From Ectopseudomonas composti (lineage in GTDB: Bacteria; Pseudomonadota; Gammaproteobacteria; Pseudomonadales; Pseudomonadaceae): a stretch of DNA of 24,316 bases. Numbering within the stretch: position 1 is the first letter of the stretch; each line of letters begins with the position of its first letter. Below are positions 1 to 7,095 of this stretch, piece after piece. Below the pieces are notes generated by a model. It had not been told where the DNA came from. It made no database searches and saw nothing but the letters and a program-made list of their open reading frames with translations. The position numbers were made by a program, and so were the translations under genes. The DNA lies in NCBI GenBank assembly GCA_946886245.1, contig CAMPIF010000010.1, positions 1 to 24,316 of the forward strand. The letters are read 5' to 3'.

Positions 1-479
1 TTGGCGTGATCATGGGCTCCAAGTCCGATTGGTCCACCCTTAGCCACACCGCCGAGATGCTGGACAAGCTGGGCATTCCCCACGAGGTCAAGGTGGTCTC
101 TGCCCACCGCACCCCGGATCTGCTGTTCCAGTACGCCGAAGAGGCAGAAGCACGCGGCATTCAGGTGATCATCGCCGGTGCCGGTGGCGCCGCTCACCTG
201 CCGGGCATGTGCGCGGCCAAGACCCACCTGCCGGTACTCGGCGTGCCGGTGCAGTCGTCCATGCTCTCGGGCGTCGACTCGCTGCTGTCGATCGTGCAGA
301 TGCCGGCCGGTATTCCGGTCGCCACCCTGGCCATCGGCAAGGCTGGTGCAGTCAACGCCGCCCTGCTGGCCGCCAGCATCCTCGGTCACCAGCACCCGCA
401 GTTTCACGCGGCGCTGAAGCAGTTCCGCCAGGAACAGACCGATACCGTGCTGAGCAACCCGGACCCGCGCGAGGCCTGA
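1..479 (+). CDS. purE: N5-carboxyaminoimidazole ribonucleotide mutase PurE (5' truncated)
   Basis: PurE converts N5-CAIR to CAIR in cytosolic de novo purine synthesis, using the product of PurK encoded next. The frame is already open at the left edge: codons before the first ATG at position 12 read G-V-I, which matches the usual PurE start region (short lead, then [11 protein letters not shown]). Only a few N-terminal residues are missing. Visible family motifs are MGSKSDW, the SAHRTP substrate-binding stretch, the glycine-rich [14 protein letters not shown] stretch, GVPVQS and [10 protein letters not shown]. These mark a class I (bacterial) PurE. The gene ends with TGA at 477-479 and purK follows after 148 bases, so the two are probably one purEK operon. 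Identification is by recognised family sequence and order, and is close to certain. Confidence 0.97.
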   Translation, partial: GVIMGSKSDWSTLSHTAEMLDKLGIPHEVKVVSAHRTPDLLFQYAEEAEARGIQVIIAGAGGAAHLPGMCAAKTHLPVLGVPVQSSMLSGVDSLLSIVQMPAGIPVATLAIGKAGAVNAALLAASILGHQHPQFHAALKQFRQEQTDTVLSNPDPREA

Positions 480-514
480 AGCCCATTCCATCAGGGGCTG
501 CGACACGGTGCATG

Positions 515-587
515 TGAACGCTGTCCGCTGCTCGGAATGCTCATTTACCGGCGTAAACTCCGCTTCCTGCGCTGCGGGCAGCGTTCA
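515..587 (+). promoter_or_regulatory. Long structured RNA element in the purE-purK spacer
   Basis: A 14-base arm at 515-528 (TGAACGCTGTCCGC) pairs with 574-587 (GCGGGCAGCGTTCA), giving 13 Watson-Crick pairs and one G-U pair. Inside it, GGAA at 534-537 can pair with TTCC at 564-567, and TTTAC at 544-548 pairs with GTAAA at 553-557 around a CGGC loop. The result is a nested 73-base hairpin that ends 40 bases before the purK start. No run of T follows, so it is not a classical intrinsic terminator. It could be a regulatory leader, an mRNA-stability hairpin between the cistrons, or a short intergenic repeat. Pairing is read directly from the sequence; function is unknown. Confidence 0.55.
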
Positions 588-627
588 ACTGCTTGGTCTC
601 GCCACCTGCTGATAAAGGGGCTTTGTT

Positions 628-1713
628 ATGAAAATAGGTGTGATCGGTGGCGGCCAGCTGGGCCGCATGATGGCCCTGGCGGGCACACCGCTGGGCATGA
701 ACTTCGCTTTCCTCGACCCCGCGCCGGACGCCTGCGCCCAGGCGCTCGGTGAGCATATCCGTGCCGACTACGGCGATCAGGACCACCTGCGTCAGCTGGC
801 CGACGAGGTCGACCTGGTCACCTTCGAGTTCGAGAGCGTGCCGGCCGAAACCGTGGCCTTCCTCTCGCAGTTCGTGCCGGTTTACCCGAGCGCGCAAGCC
901 CTGCGCATCGCCCGCGACCGCTGGTTCGAGAAGTCCATGTTCCGTGAGCTGGGTATTCCCACCCCGGAGTTCGCCGATATCCAGTCGCAGGCTGACCTCG
1001 ACGCCGCCGTGGCCAGCATCGGCCTGCCGGCGGTGATGAAGACCCGCACCCTGGGCTACGACGGCAAGGGCCAGAAGGTGTTGCGCAAGCCCGAAGACGT
1101 CAGCGGCGCCTTCGCCGAACTGGGCAGCGTACCGTGCATCCTCGAAGGCTTCGTAGCCTTCACCGGCGAGGTGTCGCTGATCGCCGTGCGCGCCCGCGAC
1201 GGCGAAACGCGCTTCTACCCGCTGGTGCACAACACCCACGACAGCGGCATCCTCGCCCTGTCCGTCGCCAGCAGCGATCACCCGCTGCAGGCCCTGGCCG
1301 AGGACTATGTCGGCCGCGTGCTGGACAAGCTCGATTACGTCGGCGTGCTGGCCTTCGAGTTCTTCGAGGTGGACGGCGGCCTCAAGGCCAACGAGATCGC
1401 ACCGCGCGTGCACAACTCCGGGCACTGGACCATCGAAGGCGCCGAGTGCAGCCAGTTCGAGAACCACCTGCGCGCCGTCGCCGGCCTGCCGCTGGGCTCC
1501 ACCGCCAAGCTGGGCGAAAGCGCCATGCTCAACTTCATCGGTTCGGTGCCCCCGGTGGACAAGGTGATCAGCATTGCCGATTGTCACCTGCACCACTACG
1601 GCAAGGCCTTCAAGGCCGGGCGCAAGGTCGGTCATGCCACCCTGCGGTGCGCCGATCACGCCAGCCTGGACGCGCGTATCGCCGACGTTCAGGCGCTGAT
1701 CGCCGAAGACTGA
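628..1713 (+). CDS. purK: N5-carboxyaminoimidazole ribonucleotide synthase PurK
   Basis: PurK uses ATP and bicarbonate to carboxylate aminoimidazole ribotide to N5-CAIR, the substrate of PurE. The 361-residue protein has the normal length for the family. It begins with the N-terminal pre-ATP-grasp motif IGGGQLGRMM (residues about 6-15), followed by the ATP-grasp core: VMKTRTLGYDGKGQ at about 136-149, the EGFV stretch, and NEIAPRVHNSGHWTIE near residues 255-270, which is highly typical of PurK. The ATG at 628 is preceded by AAAGGGG, a little far upstream but usable as a ribosome binding site. It lies downstream of purE on the same strand, so co-transcription is expected, with the structured spacer at 515-587 between them. 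Confidence 0.97.
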   Translation: MKIGVIGGGQLGRMMALAGTPLGMNFAFLDPAPDACAQALGEHIRADYGDQDHLRQLADEVDLVTFEFESVPAETVAFLSQFVPVYPSAQALRIARDRWFEKSMFRELGIPTPEFADIQSQADLDAAVASIGLPAVMKTRTLGYDGKGQKVLRKPEDVSGAFAELGSVPCILEGFVAFTGEVSLIAVRARDGETRFYPLVHNTHDSGILALSVASSDHPLQALAEDYVGRVLDKLDYVGVLAFEFFEVDGGLKANEIAPRVHNSGHWTIEGAECSQFENHLRAVAGLPLGSTAKLGESAMLNFIGSVPPVDKVISIADCHLHHYGKAFKAGRKVGHATLRCADHASLDARIADVQALIAED

Positions 1714-1733
1714 CAGGTCGATTCGCAGCTAGA

Positions 1734-1761
1734 CTCTTGAACGACGGTGGTCGTTCAAGAG
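1734..1761. repeat. Perfect 12-bp inverted repeat before the next gene
   Basis: CTCTTGAACGAC at 1734-1745 and GTCGTTCAAGAG at 1750-1761 are perfect complements around a GGTG loop. The hairpin starts 21 bases after the purK stop and ends 6 bases before the ATG at 1768, so it occupies the place where a Shine-Dalgarno site would be. A run of C follows instead of T, which argues against a standard intrinsic terminator. It may end purEK transcripts, act as an operator, or control translation of the following gene. Confidence 0.6.
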
Positions 1762-1767
1762 CCCCCC

Positions 1768-2532
1768 ATGAAGCGTCTTCTTTCCTTACTGCCTCTACTG
1801 TTCACGCTGACCTGCGTTGGCGCGCAAGACGTGCTGCGCGTCGACTTTCGCGAACGGCCGCCAGAAATGCGTGCGGTCGACGGGCTGCCCAGCGGCCCGC
1901 TGATCAGCGTGCTGGAAACTGCCGCACACCGCATCGGGGTAGACCTGCAGTGGCGTGAAGCACCTTTTCTGCGCAGTCTCGACGACCTGCGCTCCGGACG
2001 AGTCGACCTGGTACCGCGTGTGCTGCGCATCGAACAGCGGCGCGAGTACATCCATTTCCTGCCCAGCATCGGCAATCAGCAACTGAATGTTCGCTTCGTC
2101 GTGCGCCCGGGGGAAGAAGCCAGACTGAGCCGCTACGAGGATCTGTACGATCTGTCTGTGGGCGTCAAACGCGGTACAGCCTATTTCGAGCCCTTCGACA
2201 GCGATGACCTGCTCGGTCGTGCCTATGCCAGCGACGACGCGCAGCTGGCCGCGATGTTCCGGGCCGGGCGCCTGGACAGCATCGCAGTGATCGACACCGT
2301 ACCCATGGAAGCGCAATTCCAGGCGATTAACTTTCGCGACTACAGCTACGCGCACTACACACACCAGCAGGTACTGGGCAACCACTTCGGCGCATCGCTG
2401 AAACGCTACCAGAGCGACCGGCGCGAACTCTACGACCGCCTGGGTGCTGAGCTCGAACGCATGCGTGAGGAGGGCGAAGTCGCCCTGATCTACCACCGTT
2501 ATGGCGTTCTGCCGCCAGGCGAGGCGAACTGA
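1768..2532 (+). CDS. Periplasmic substrate-binding protein, family 3-like (SBP_bac_3)
   Basis: A 254-residue exported protein. It opens with MKRLLSLLPLLFTLTCVGAQ, a signal peptide probably cleaved after about residue 19, which is why the ATG at 1768 is preferred to the in-frame GTG at 1747. The mature part looks like the extracellular solute-binding family 3 fold: an early VDFRERPPEM strand, GPLISVLETAAHRIGVDLQW, then SLDDLRSGRVDLVPRVLR, the segment where these proteins list weakly bound ligand contacts. There is no permease or ATPase gene next to it, so it may be a lone binding protein, as is common in Pseudomonas, and the ligand cannot be predicted. The region just before the start is occupied by the hairpin at 1734-1761, and no good ribosome binding site is visible. 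Confidence 0.75.
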   Translation: MKRLLSLLPLLFTLTCVGAQDVLRVDFRERPPEMRAVDGLPSGPLISVLETAAHRIGVDLQWREAPFLRSLDDLRSGRVDLVPRVLRIEQRREYIHFLPSIGNQQLNVRFVVRPGEEARLSRYEDLYDLSVGVKRGTAYFEPFDSDDLLGRAYASDDAQLAAMFRAGRLDSIAVIDTVPMEAQFQAINFRDYSYAHYTHQQVLGNHFGASLKRYQSDRRELYDRLGAELERMREEGEVALIYHRYGVLPPGEAN

Positions 2533-2540
2533 TAGCACCT

Positions 2541-2562
2541 TGGCTTGTCCCATGACGAGCCA
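2541..2562 (+). terminator. Hairpin after the binding-protein gene
   Basis: TGGCTTGTC (2541-2549) pairs with GACGAGCCA (2554-2562) around CCAT, nine pairs including one G-U. It lies just after the stop of the preceding gene. There is no T-run, so it is a weak terminator candidate at best and may only protect the transcript end. Confidence 0.3.
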
Positions 2563-2597
2563 GCCGCACGAGCGGCACACATCAAGGAGACACGCCA

Positions 2598-2843
2598 ATG
2601 GGCATTATCGGCACCATCTTCATCGGCCTGATCGTCGGGTTGATCGCACGTTTTATCAAACCCGGCGATGACAGCATGGGCTGGATCATGACCATCCTGC
2701 TCGGCATCGGCGGTTCCATTGCGGCCACCTACGGCGGCCAGGCGCTAGGCATCTACGAGGCCGGACAGGCCGCCGGTTTTATCGGTGCGGTGATCGGTGC
2801 CGTCGTTCTGCTGGTAATCTACGGCGCGATCAAGAAGGGCTGA
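2598..2843 (+). CDS. GlsB/YeaQ/YmgE family stress-response membrane protein
   Basis: An 81-residue, very hydrophobic, glycine-rich protein of the transglycosylase-associated family (GlsB/YeaQ/YmgE). Three short membrane segments are visible: residues about 3-20 (GIIGTIFIGLIVGLIARF), 28-50 and 58-77. The family signature is the GLIARFIKPG motif, the GWIMTILLGIGGS stretch and the GFIGAVIGAVVLL stretch. These proteins sit in the inner membrane and are often induced by stress, but their biochemical role is not established. The start is well supported by AAGGAGA seven bases before the ATG. It is flanked by hairpins at 2541-2562 and 2856-2877, so it may be its own transcription unit. Confidence 0.9.
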   Translation: MGIIGTIFIGLIVGLIARFIKPGDDSMGWIMTILLGIGGSIAATYGGQALGIYEAGQAAGFIGAVIGAVVLLVIYGAIKKG

Positions 2844-2855
2844 CAGGCCCTGCTC

Positions 2856-2877
2856 AGGAGCCGACCTGTCGGCTCCT
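2856..2877 (+). terminator. Probable intrinsic terminator after the GlsB-like gene
   Basis: AGGAGCCGAC (2856-2865) and GTCGGCTCCT (2868-2877) are perfect 10-base complements around CT, 12 bases after the stop codon. The downstream tail (CGTTCAC) is poor in T, so efficiency is uncertain. Confidence 0.55.
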
Positions 2878-2907
2878 CGTTCACGCCGCCACGAGATGCC
2901 ATACCCC

Positions 2908-3444
2908 ATGCGCCACCTGCTGCTCGCCCTGCTCTTCTGTACCGGCCTGGCCCACGCCGAACTGCCGGAAACCGACTGGCTCGACCTGATGCCCCCCGAA
3001 GACCGCAAGGCTCTTGAGGAAATGCCCGACATCAGTCACGACAGCCCCGAAGGCGACAGCACCTTCTACGGCGAAGGCGGCCTGCGTCAGCAGGACAAGA
3101 ATCTGCCTGCGGTCATGTACTCCGCCAAGACCGTCGCCGCACTCGACGGCAAGGCCATCCGCCTGGGTGGTTACCCGGTGCCGCTGGAGAGCGACGAGAA
3201 AGGCAACAGCACGCTGTTCTTTCTGGTGCCCTACCCGGGCGCCTGCATCCATGTACCGCCACCGCCGCCCAATCAGCTGGTGCTGGTGCGCTATCCCAAG
3301 GGCATCGCGCTCGACGATATCTACGCGCCACTGTGGGTCAGCGGCGAGCTCAAGGTGGAGCAGGTCAGCAACGACCTGGCCGACGCTGCCTATGCCATGG
3401 AAGCGGGCGAAGTCCGCCTGGTAACTGACGAAGACCTCTACTGA
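2908..3444 (+). CDS. DUF3299 domain exported protein
   Basis: A 178-residue protein starting MRHLLLALLFCTGLAHA, a typical Sec signal peptide with cleavage after AHA. An alternative ATG at 2896 would add four residues and cannot be excluded, since neither start has a strong ribosome binding site. The mature part has the features of DUF3299: an acidic lead (ETDWLDLMPPEDRKALEEM), the LGGYPVPLE motif, the PYPGACIHVPPPPPNQ motif holding one Cys and one His, and the APLWVSGELKV stretch. In relatives this domain is proposed to bind metal and is often beside transporters of the lipoprotein-release type; none is present here. Location is predicted to be periplasmic. The next gene begins 18 bases downstream on the same strand, so the two probably form an operon. 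Confidence 0.8.
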   Translation: MRHLLLALLFCTGLAHAELPETDWLDLMPPEDRKALEEMPDISHDSPEGDSTFYGEGGLRQQDKNLPAVMYSAKTVAALDGKAIRLGGYPVPLESDEKGNSTLFFLVPYPGACIHVPPPPPNQLVLVRYPKGIALDDIYAPLWVSGELKVEQVSNDLADAAYAMEAGEVRLVTDEDLY

Positions 3445-3462
3445 TCGCTCTGGAGCCCGCGC

Positions 3463-3942
3463 ATGAAAGCTGCCGCCCTGCTATTGCTGTGCCTGCTGTC
3501 CACCGCTGCACTGGCCCTGGAGCCCGGCGAGCGCCTGGCGCCCTGGACGCTGCTGGATCAGCATGACGCACCCTATACGCTCAACGAGCAGACCCGCGTG
3601 CTGCTGGTGGCGCGCGACATGGACGGCGCCAAGCTGGTCAACGCCGCGCTCGAAGGCAAGCCAAAAGGTTATCTGAAGGAGCGCCGGGCGGTCTTTCTCG
3701 CCGATATCAGCCGCATGCCCAGGGTCATCGCCAGCCTCTTCGCCCTGCCGAAGATGCGCGACTACAACTACCGCATCCTCCTCGACCGCGATGCGCGCAT
3801 TGCACCGCGCTATCCGGCCGGCGAGGGCGAAGTGCTGTGGCTGCAGCTCGATGGCCTGCAGATCGTCTCGCAGCAGGCTTTCACCCGCGCTGACGATCTG
3901 CGGCAAGCCCTGGAGGCACCAGCAGGCACTGTCAGGCCGTGA
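3463..3942 (+). CDS. Small exported protein, YtfJ/thioredoxin-fold-like
   Basis: A 159-residue protein with a clear signal peptide, MKAAALLLLCLLSTAALA, followed by LEPGERLAPWTLLDQHDAPYTL. That opening, 'product-like prefix then WTLLDQHD', resembles the start of redoxin or YtfJ-type domains. A later strand-turn pattern (RVLLVARDMDGAKLVN, RAVFLADISRMP, YRILLDRDARIAPRYP, then a strand and a helix RADDLRQALE) fits a thioredoxin fold. No CxxC motif is present and the only Cys is in the signal peptide, so it is not a disulfide oxidoreductase. The start has GGAG seven bases upstream. It follows the DUF3299 gene by 18 bases and likely shares its transcript. Fold assignment is inference; the function is unknown. 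Confidence 0.7.
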   Translation: MKAAALLLLCLLSTAALALEPGERLAPWTLLDQHDAPYTLNEQTRVLLVARDMDGAKLVNAALEGKPKGYLKERRAVFLADISRMPRVIASLFALPKMRDYNYRILLDRDARIAPRYPAGEGEVLWLQLDGLQIVSQQAFTRADDLRQALEAPAGTVRP

Positions 3943-3957
3943 AGCCAACCGCCTTTC

Positions 3958-4008
3958 GTAGGGGCCCCGCACCGGGGGTGAAGCTTCTCAAGTGCGCGTC
4001 GCCCCTGC
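3958..4008. repeat. REP-like imperfect inverted repeat between convergent genes
   Basis: GTAGGGGC at 3958-3965 and CGCAC at 3968-3972 face GTGCG (3992-3996) and GCCCCTGC (4001-4008), so the two arms match except for one base and a small internal bulge. It fills the 91-base gap between two converging stop codons and may also limit read-through from either side. Its GTAGGGG beginning resembles Pseudomonas REP-type sequences; this is inference. Confidence 0.45.
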
Positions 4009-4033
4009 AGGTCAGATGTATCGGCACTGACTG

Positions 4034-4933
4034 TTAGCCCGTCAGCTCACTCGAAATACGCAGCTCCAGGCGATGCCGTTCATCCGGTTTCAGCTGCACG
4101 ACATCCTCCAGCACATTGGCCGTTTCGATGCACAGCATGTTCTGCCAGGCGTCATCGGGAAACTGCGAGAGGCGCCTGGCCTTGTCGACCCACGGATTCC
4201 ACAGCACGGCCGAGCGTGAACCACGGGCATCCAGATGGATGCGCCGGCCCCAGCCGGGGTCGATGATACTGAGCCGCGCGGGCGTATCGAGGTAGATGCG
4301 ATCGGTCTCGGTGCTGAATCCCAGCTCGCTCTGCTGACGCAGTTCCTGCCAGTCCTGCAGGGTGTCGAGGTAGCGGCAGGCCTGCAGCCCCTCGACATGG
4401 ACCTGGCGCACGTCGCTGACGGCGAAGTAGCTGTGCAGTGCCTGGCTCAGGGTGAGCGGCGTGTCACCGCGGTTATGGGTTTCCAGGCTCATGCTGAGGT
4501 CGTTCGCCAGACGCACGACGAAGGTCAGGCTGGCATCCCTCGGCCAACCCTCCAGTGGCTGATTGCGCGTGTCGTAGGCAAAGCGCAGGGTGACGGACTG
4601 GTCTTCCTCGTCGATGCCCAGCAACTCCCAGTCCAGCGTCCTCACCAGGCCGTGGGCCGGCGCCTGCTCCTGATGATAGTGCGCTTGCACGGCCGGCGGA
4701 TTGCGCCGCAGGTCACCGAACCAGGGCCAGCACACCGGCACACCACCACGCACGCTTTGGCCACGCTGGTAGACCGCATCCGGGCTCAGCCAGATCAGCG
4801 GCGGCTGCTCGCCCTGCTGGTAACCGAGAATCTGCGCACCCTGCTGGGCCACCAGCAATTCGCTGTCGGCGGCACGGATGCGCCAGCAGACCAGTTGATC
4901 CAGTTCCACACGTTCGACTTGGGCGGTGCTCAT
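4034..4933 (-). CDS. D-hexose-6-phosphate mutarotase (YeaD-type, aldose 1-epimerase family)
   Basis: A 299-residue cytosolic enzyme expected to interconvert the alpha and beta anomers of glucose 6-phosphate and related sugar phosphates. Family marks, counted from the ATG at 4933, are the RGGVPVCWPWFG substrate-site stretch at about 62-73, AHGLVR with His94 and Arg98, ALHSYF with His167 and CIETANV with Glu270, the likely catalytic acid/base residues by comparison with galactose mutarotase-fold enzymes. The upstream in-frame ATG at 4978 is rejected because the terminator of the TRAP operon lies there, and AGAGG stands seven bases before the chosen start. The gene is monocistronic as far as can be seen, convergent with the exported-protein gene to its left. 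Confidence 0.92.
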   Translation of the reverse strand: MSTAQVERVELDQLVCWRIRAADSELLVAQQGAQILGYQQGEQPPLIWLSPDAVYQRGQSVRGGVPVCWPWFGDLRRNPPAVQAHYHQEQAPAHGLVRTLDWELLGIDEEDQSVTLRFAYDTRNQPLEGWPRDASLTFVVRLANDLSMSLETHNRGDTPLTLSQALHSYFAVSDVRQVHVEGLQACRYLDTLQDWQELRQQSELGFSTETDRIYLDTPARLSIIDPGWGRRIHLDARGSRSAVLWNPWVDKARRLSQFPDDAWQNMLCIETANVLEDVVQLKPDERHRLELRISSELTG

Positions 4934-4975
4934 GGCGACCTCTCGTTGAGATAGATGACAGACAGTGTGACAACG

Positions 4976-5011
4976 CAAAAAGCAAAACGCCCATCACGAG
5001 GACGGGCGTTT
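4976..5011 (-). terminator. Intrinsic terminator of the TRAP permease operon
   Basis: Read on the minus strand, AAACGCCC plus two further pairs form a stem (5001-5011 with 4985-4995, one mismatch) around a five-base loop, followed by TTTTGCTTTTT. It is placed 22 bases after the stop of the large permease gene and before the mutarotase gene. Confidence 0.8.
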
Positions 5012-5032
5012 GGCCAAACCAGCCAGCGATGC

Positions 5033-6409
5033 TTACTTGCCGTAGACCTGCTCCGGCAGCCAGGTGATCAGCCCCGGGAAGATGTAGGCGATCACCAGCA
5101 GCAGAATCTGGATCAGGATGAACGGCACGACACCCTTGTAGATGGTGCTGGTGGGGATGCTCGCCGGCGTCACGCCACGCAGATAGAACAGCGCGAAACC
5201 GAAAGGCGGCGTCAGGAAGGAGGTCTGCAGGTTCAGCGCGATCATCACGCCCAGCCAGATCGGGTCGAGGCCCATGGCCAGCAGCACCGGGCCGACGATC
5301 GGCACCACCACGAAGGTGATCTCGATGAAGTCGAGAATGAAGCCGAGCAGGAAGATCACCAGCATCACCAGGAAGAACGCACCGAGCACGCCGCCAGGCA
5401 GTTGGGCGAACACGTCCTCGATCAGCACCTCACCGCCGAAGCCTCGAAACACCAGGGAGAACAGCGACGCACCGATCAGGATCATGAAGACCATGGCACT
5501 GATTTCGGTGGTGCCGTAAGCCACTTCCTTGAGCTGACCGAAGTTCAGCTTGCCCTTGCTGAACGCCAGCAACATGGCGCCCACGGCCCCCAGCGCGGCA
5601 GCCTCGGTCGGCGTGGCGTAGCCAGCGAGGATCGAGCCCAGCACCGCGCCAATCAGGATCAGCGGGGGTACCAGGGCTTTGATCAGCTTGCCCCACTCGA
5701 TCGGACCCAGTTCTTCCTGGGGCAGCGCCGGCAGTTTCTTCGGCTGGAGGATGGCGACTGCAATGATGTAGAGGATGTACAGACCAACCAGCAGCAGCCC
5801 GGGAATCAGCGCGCCGACGAACAGGTCACCGACCGACACGGTCTTCGGCGAGAAGATGCCCATCTTCAACTGCGCCTGCTGATAGGCGCTGGACATCACG
5901 TCACCCAGCAACACCAGCACGATCGAAGGCGGAATGATCTGCCCCAGGGTGCCGGTAGCCGCCAGGGTACCGGTGGAAATGGCCGGGTCATAGCCGCGGC
6001 GCAGCATGGTCGGCAGAGCCAGCAGGCCCATGGTCACCACGGTGGCACCGACGATACCGGTGGAAGCCGCCAGCAGAGCGCCGACCACGCACACGGAAAT
6101 CGCCAGGCCGCCACGCAGGGTGCCGAACAGGCGCGACATGGACTCCAGCAAGTCCTCGGCCACCCGTGAACGTTCCAGCATCACGCCCATGAACACGAAC
6201 AGCGGTACGGCGAGCATGGTCTGGTTGTTCATGATGCCGAACAGACGGTTCGGCAGAGCGCTGAGGTAACCGGGGTCGAAGGTCCCCGTGACGACGCCGA
6301 TAGCGGCGAACAGCAGGGAAACGCCGGCCAGGGTGAACGCCACCGGGAAGCCGGCCATCAAGGCCACGCAAATACTGACGAACAGCAGAATCGCCATCAA
6401 TTCAGCCAT
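5033..6409 (-). CDS. TRAP transporter large permease subunit (DctM-like)
   Basis: A 458-residue inner-membrane protein with about 12 hydrophobic segments, the size of a DctM/TakM-type subunit, which forms the sodium-coupled transport channel of a tripartite ATP-independent periplasmic transporter. Recognised stretches include MAGFPVAFTLAGVSLLFA at the start, PLFVFMGVMLERS, the GALLAASTGIVGATVVTMGLLALP segment, GTLGQIIPPSIVLVLLG (the conserved GxxIPPS motif), the GYATPTEAAALGAVGA segment (TEAAA motif) and a C-terminal LTPPFGFALFYLRG motif. The ATG at 6409 is preceded by GGAGG and lies inside the end of the small-subunit gene (8-base overlap), showing translational coupling. It works with the small subunit and the binding protein encoded divergently at 7194. 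Confidence 0.95.
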   Translation of the reverse strand: MAELMAILLFVSICVALMAGFPVAFTLAGVSLLFAAIGVVTGTFDPGYLSALPNRLFGIMNNQTMLAVPLFVFMGVMLERSRVAEDLLESMSRLFGTLRGGLAISVCVVGALLAASTGIVGATVVTMGLLALPTMLRRGYDPAISTGTLAATGTLGQIIPPSIVLVLLGDVMSSAYQQAQLKMGIFSPKTVSVGDLFVGALIPGLLLVGLYILYIIAVAILQPKKLPALPQEELGPIEWGKLIKALVPPLILIGAVLGSILAGYATPTEAAALGAVGAMLLAFSKGKLNFGQLKEVAYGTTEISAMVFMILIGASLFSLVFRGFGGEVLIEDVFAQLPGGVLGAFFLVMLVIFLLGFILDFIEITFVVVPIVGPVLLAMGLDPIWLGVMIALNLQTSFLTPPFGFALFYLRGVTPASIPTSTIYKGVVPFILIQILLLVIAYIFPGLITWLPEQVYGK

Positions 6410-6947
6410 GTTTCACCTCCGGAGCCGGCAGGCGACCGCTGAAGACGTAGAGCGCCTTGATCATATTGGCAATACCTTGCAGTACCAGGCTGATGACCAG
6501 TACCAGGATGATGCTCTTCTGCAGATAGACGAACTTGAGGCCACCAGACTCGCTGGACGCTTCCAAAGTCGACCAGGCGTTGCTGACGTAGTCCCAGCTG
6601 GCCCAGCCGAGGAACAGCGCGACCGGCAGCAGGAACAGCAGGTTACCGAGAATTTCCACCAGCGCCTGACGGCGACCGCTGAACTTCTGGTAGAAGATAT
6701 CCACGCGCACGTGACCGTTGCGCTGCAGCACCCAGGCCGCTGCACCCATGAACACGAGGGCGTGAGCGTAAAGCACCGCCTCCTGCAGGGCTGTCGCACC
6801 GATACCGAAACCGTAACGCAGCACCACGACGATGGCGGTACCGATCACCAGAAATACCGTCAGCCAGGCGCAGGCCTTGCCGAGCCAGCTGTTGAGCGCA
6901 TCGATCAGATATGCAAGAGCGAGGGGGAATGAAGGCTTGTCGGACAT
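6402..6947 (-). CDS. TRAP transporter small permease subunit (DctQ-like)
   Basis: A 181-residue inner-membrane protein with four predicted membrane segments (about residues 25-47, 54-74, 97-118 and 140-162), as usual for the DctQ family. It contains the family-typical stretch LQEAVLYAHALVFMGAAAW followed by HVRVDIFY, the conserved 'VDxxY/F' loop after the second helix. The start MSDKPSF at 6947 is chosen over an in-frame ATG at 7010 because AAAGGA lies eight bases upstream and the extra 21 residues are not hydrophobic or family-like. It is the first gene of the permease operon. The promoter must lie in the 246-base spacer shared with the divergent binding-protein gene. Confidence 0.93.
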   Translation of the reverse strand: MSDKPSFPLALAYLIDALNSWLGKACAWLTVFLVIGTAIVVVLRYGFGIGATALQEAVLYAHALVFMGAAAWVLQRNGHVRVDIFYQKFSGRRQALVEILGNLLFLLPVALFLGWASWDYVSNAWSTLEASSESGGLKFVYLQKSIILVLVISLVLQGIANMIKALYVFSGRLPAPEVKHG

Positions 6948-7079
6948 AGTGAGTCCTTTATCGTTATGAGTGTAGGAGACAGGACAGCAAGCCGGTTGGC
7001 TGCACATCACGCCGCCCGCGTCCTTGTGAGCCGCAGGCCGGCGATTCTAGGCAGGCTACCGGTAATGCAGCAATGCCCG

Positions 7080-7095
7080 TACAACTTTAGTCGTA
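7080..7095. promoter_or_regulatory. Dyad operator candidate in the TRAP divergent spacer
   Basis: TACAACTTTAGTCGTA is a 16-base dyad (TACAACT against AGTCGTA, one mismatch). Its centre is about 48 bases upstream of a possible start point if TATGTT at 7124-7129 is the -10 element of the binding-protein gene. There is no good -35 at the usual spacing, which fits an activator-dependent promoter. Half-sites of this kind are typical for two-component regulators of the LuxR/NarL class; the actual regulator is not encoded in the window. Confidence 0.45.

Noticed and set aside
537..752. Possible leader peptide in the purE-purK spacer, overlapping the purK start
   Set aside because: It runs 125 bases into purK out of frame, has no ribosome binding site, and the spacer is better explained by pairing.
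541..1659. Long minus-strand open frame opposite purK
   Set aside because: It is the complement of a well-conserved purK gene, rich in codon-bias-driven residues and without a recognisable domain.
4955..6169. 404-codon plus-strand frame opposite the TRAP large permease gene
   Set aside because: Its product is a Gln/His/Arg-rich shadow of a membrane-protein gene and has no ribosome binding site or domain.
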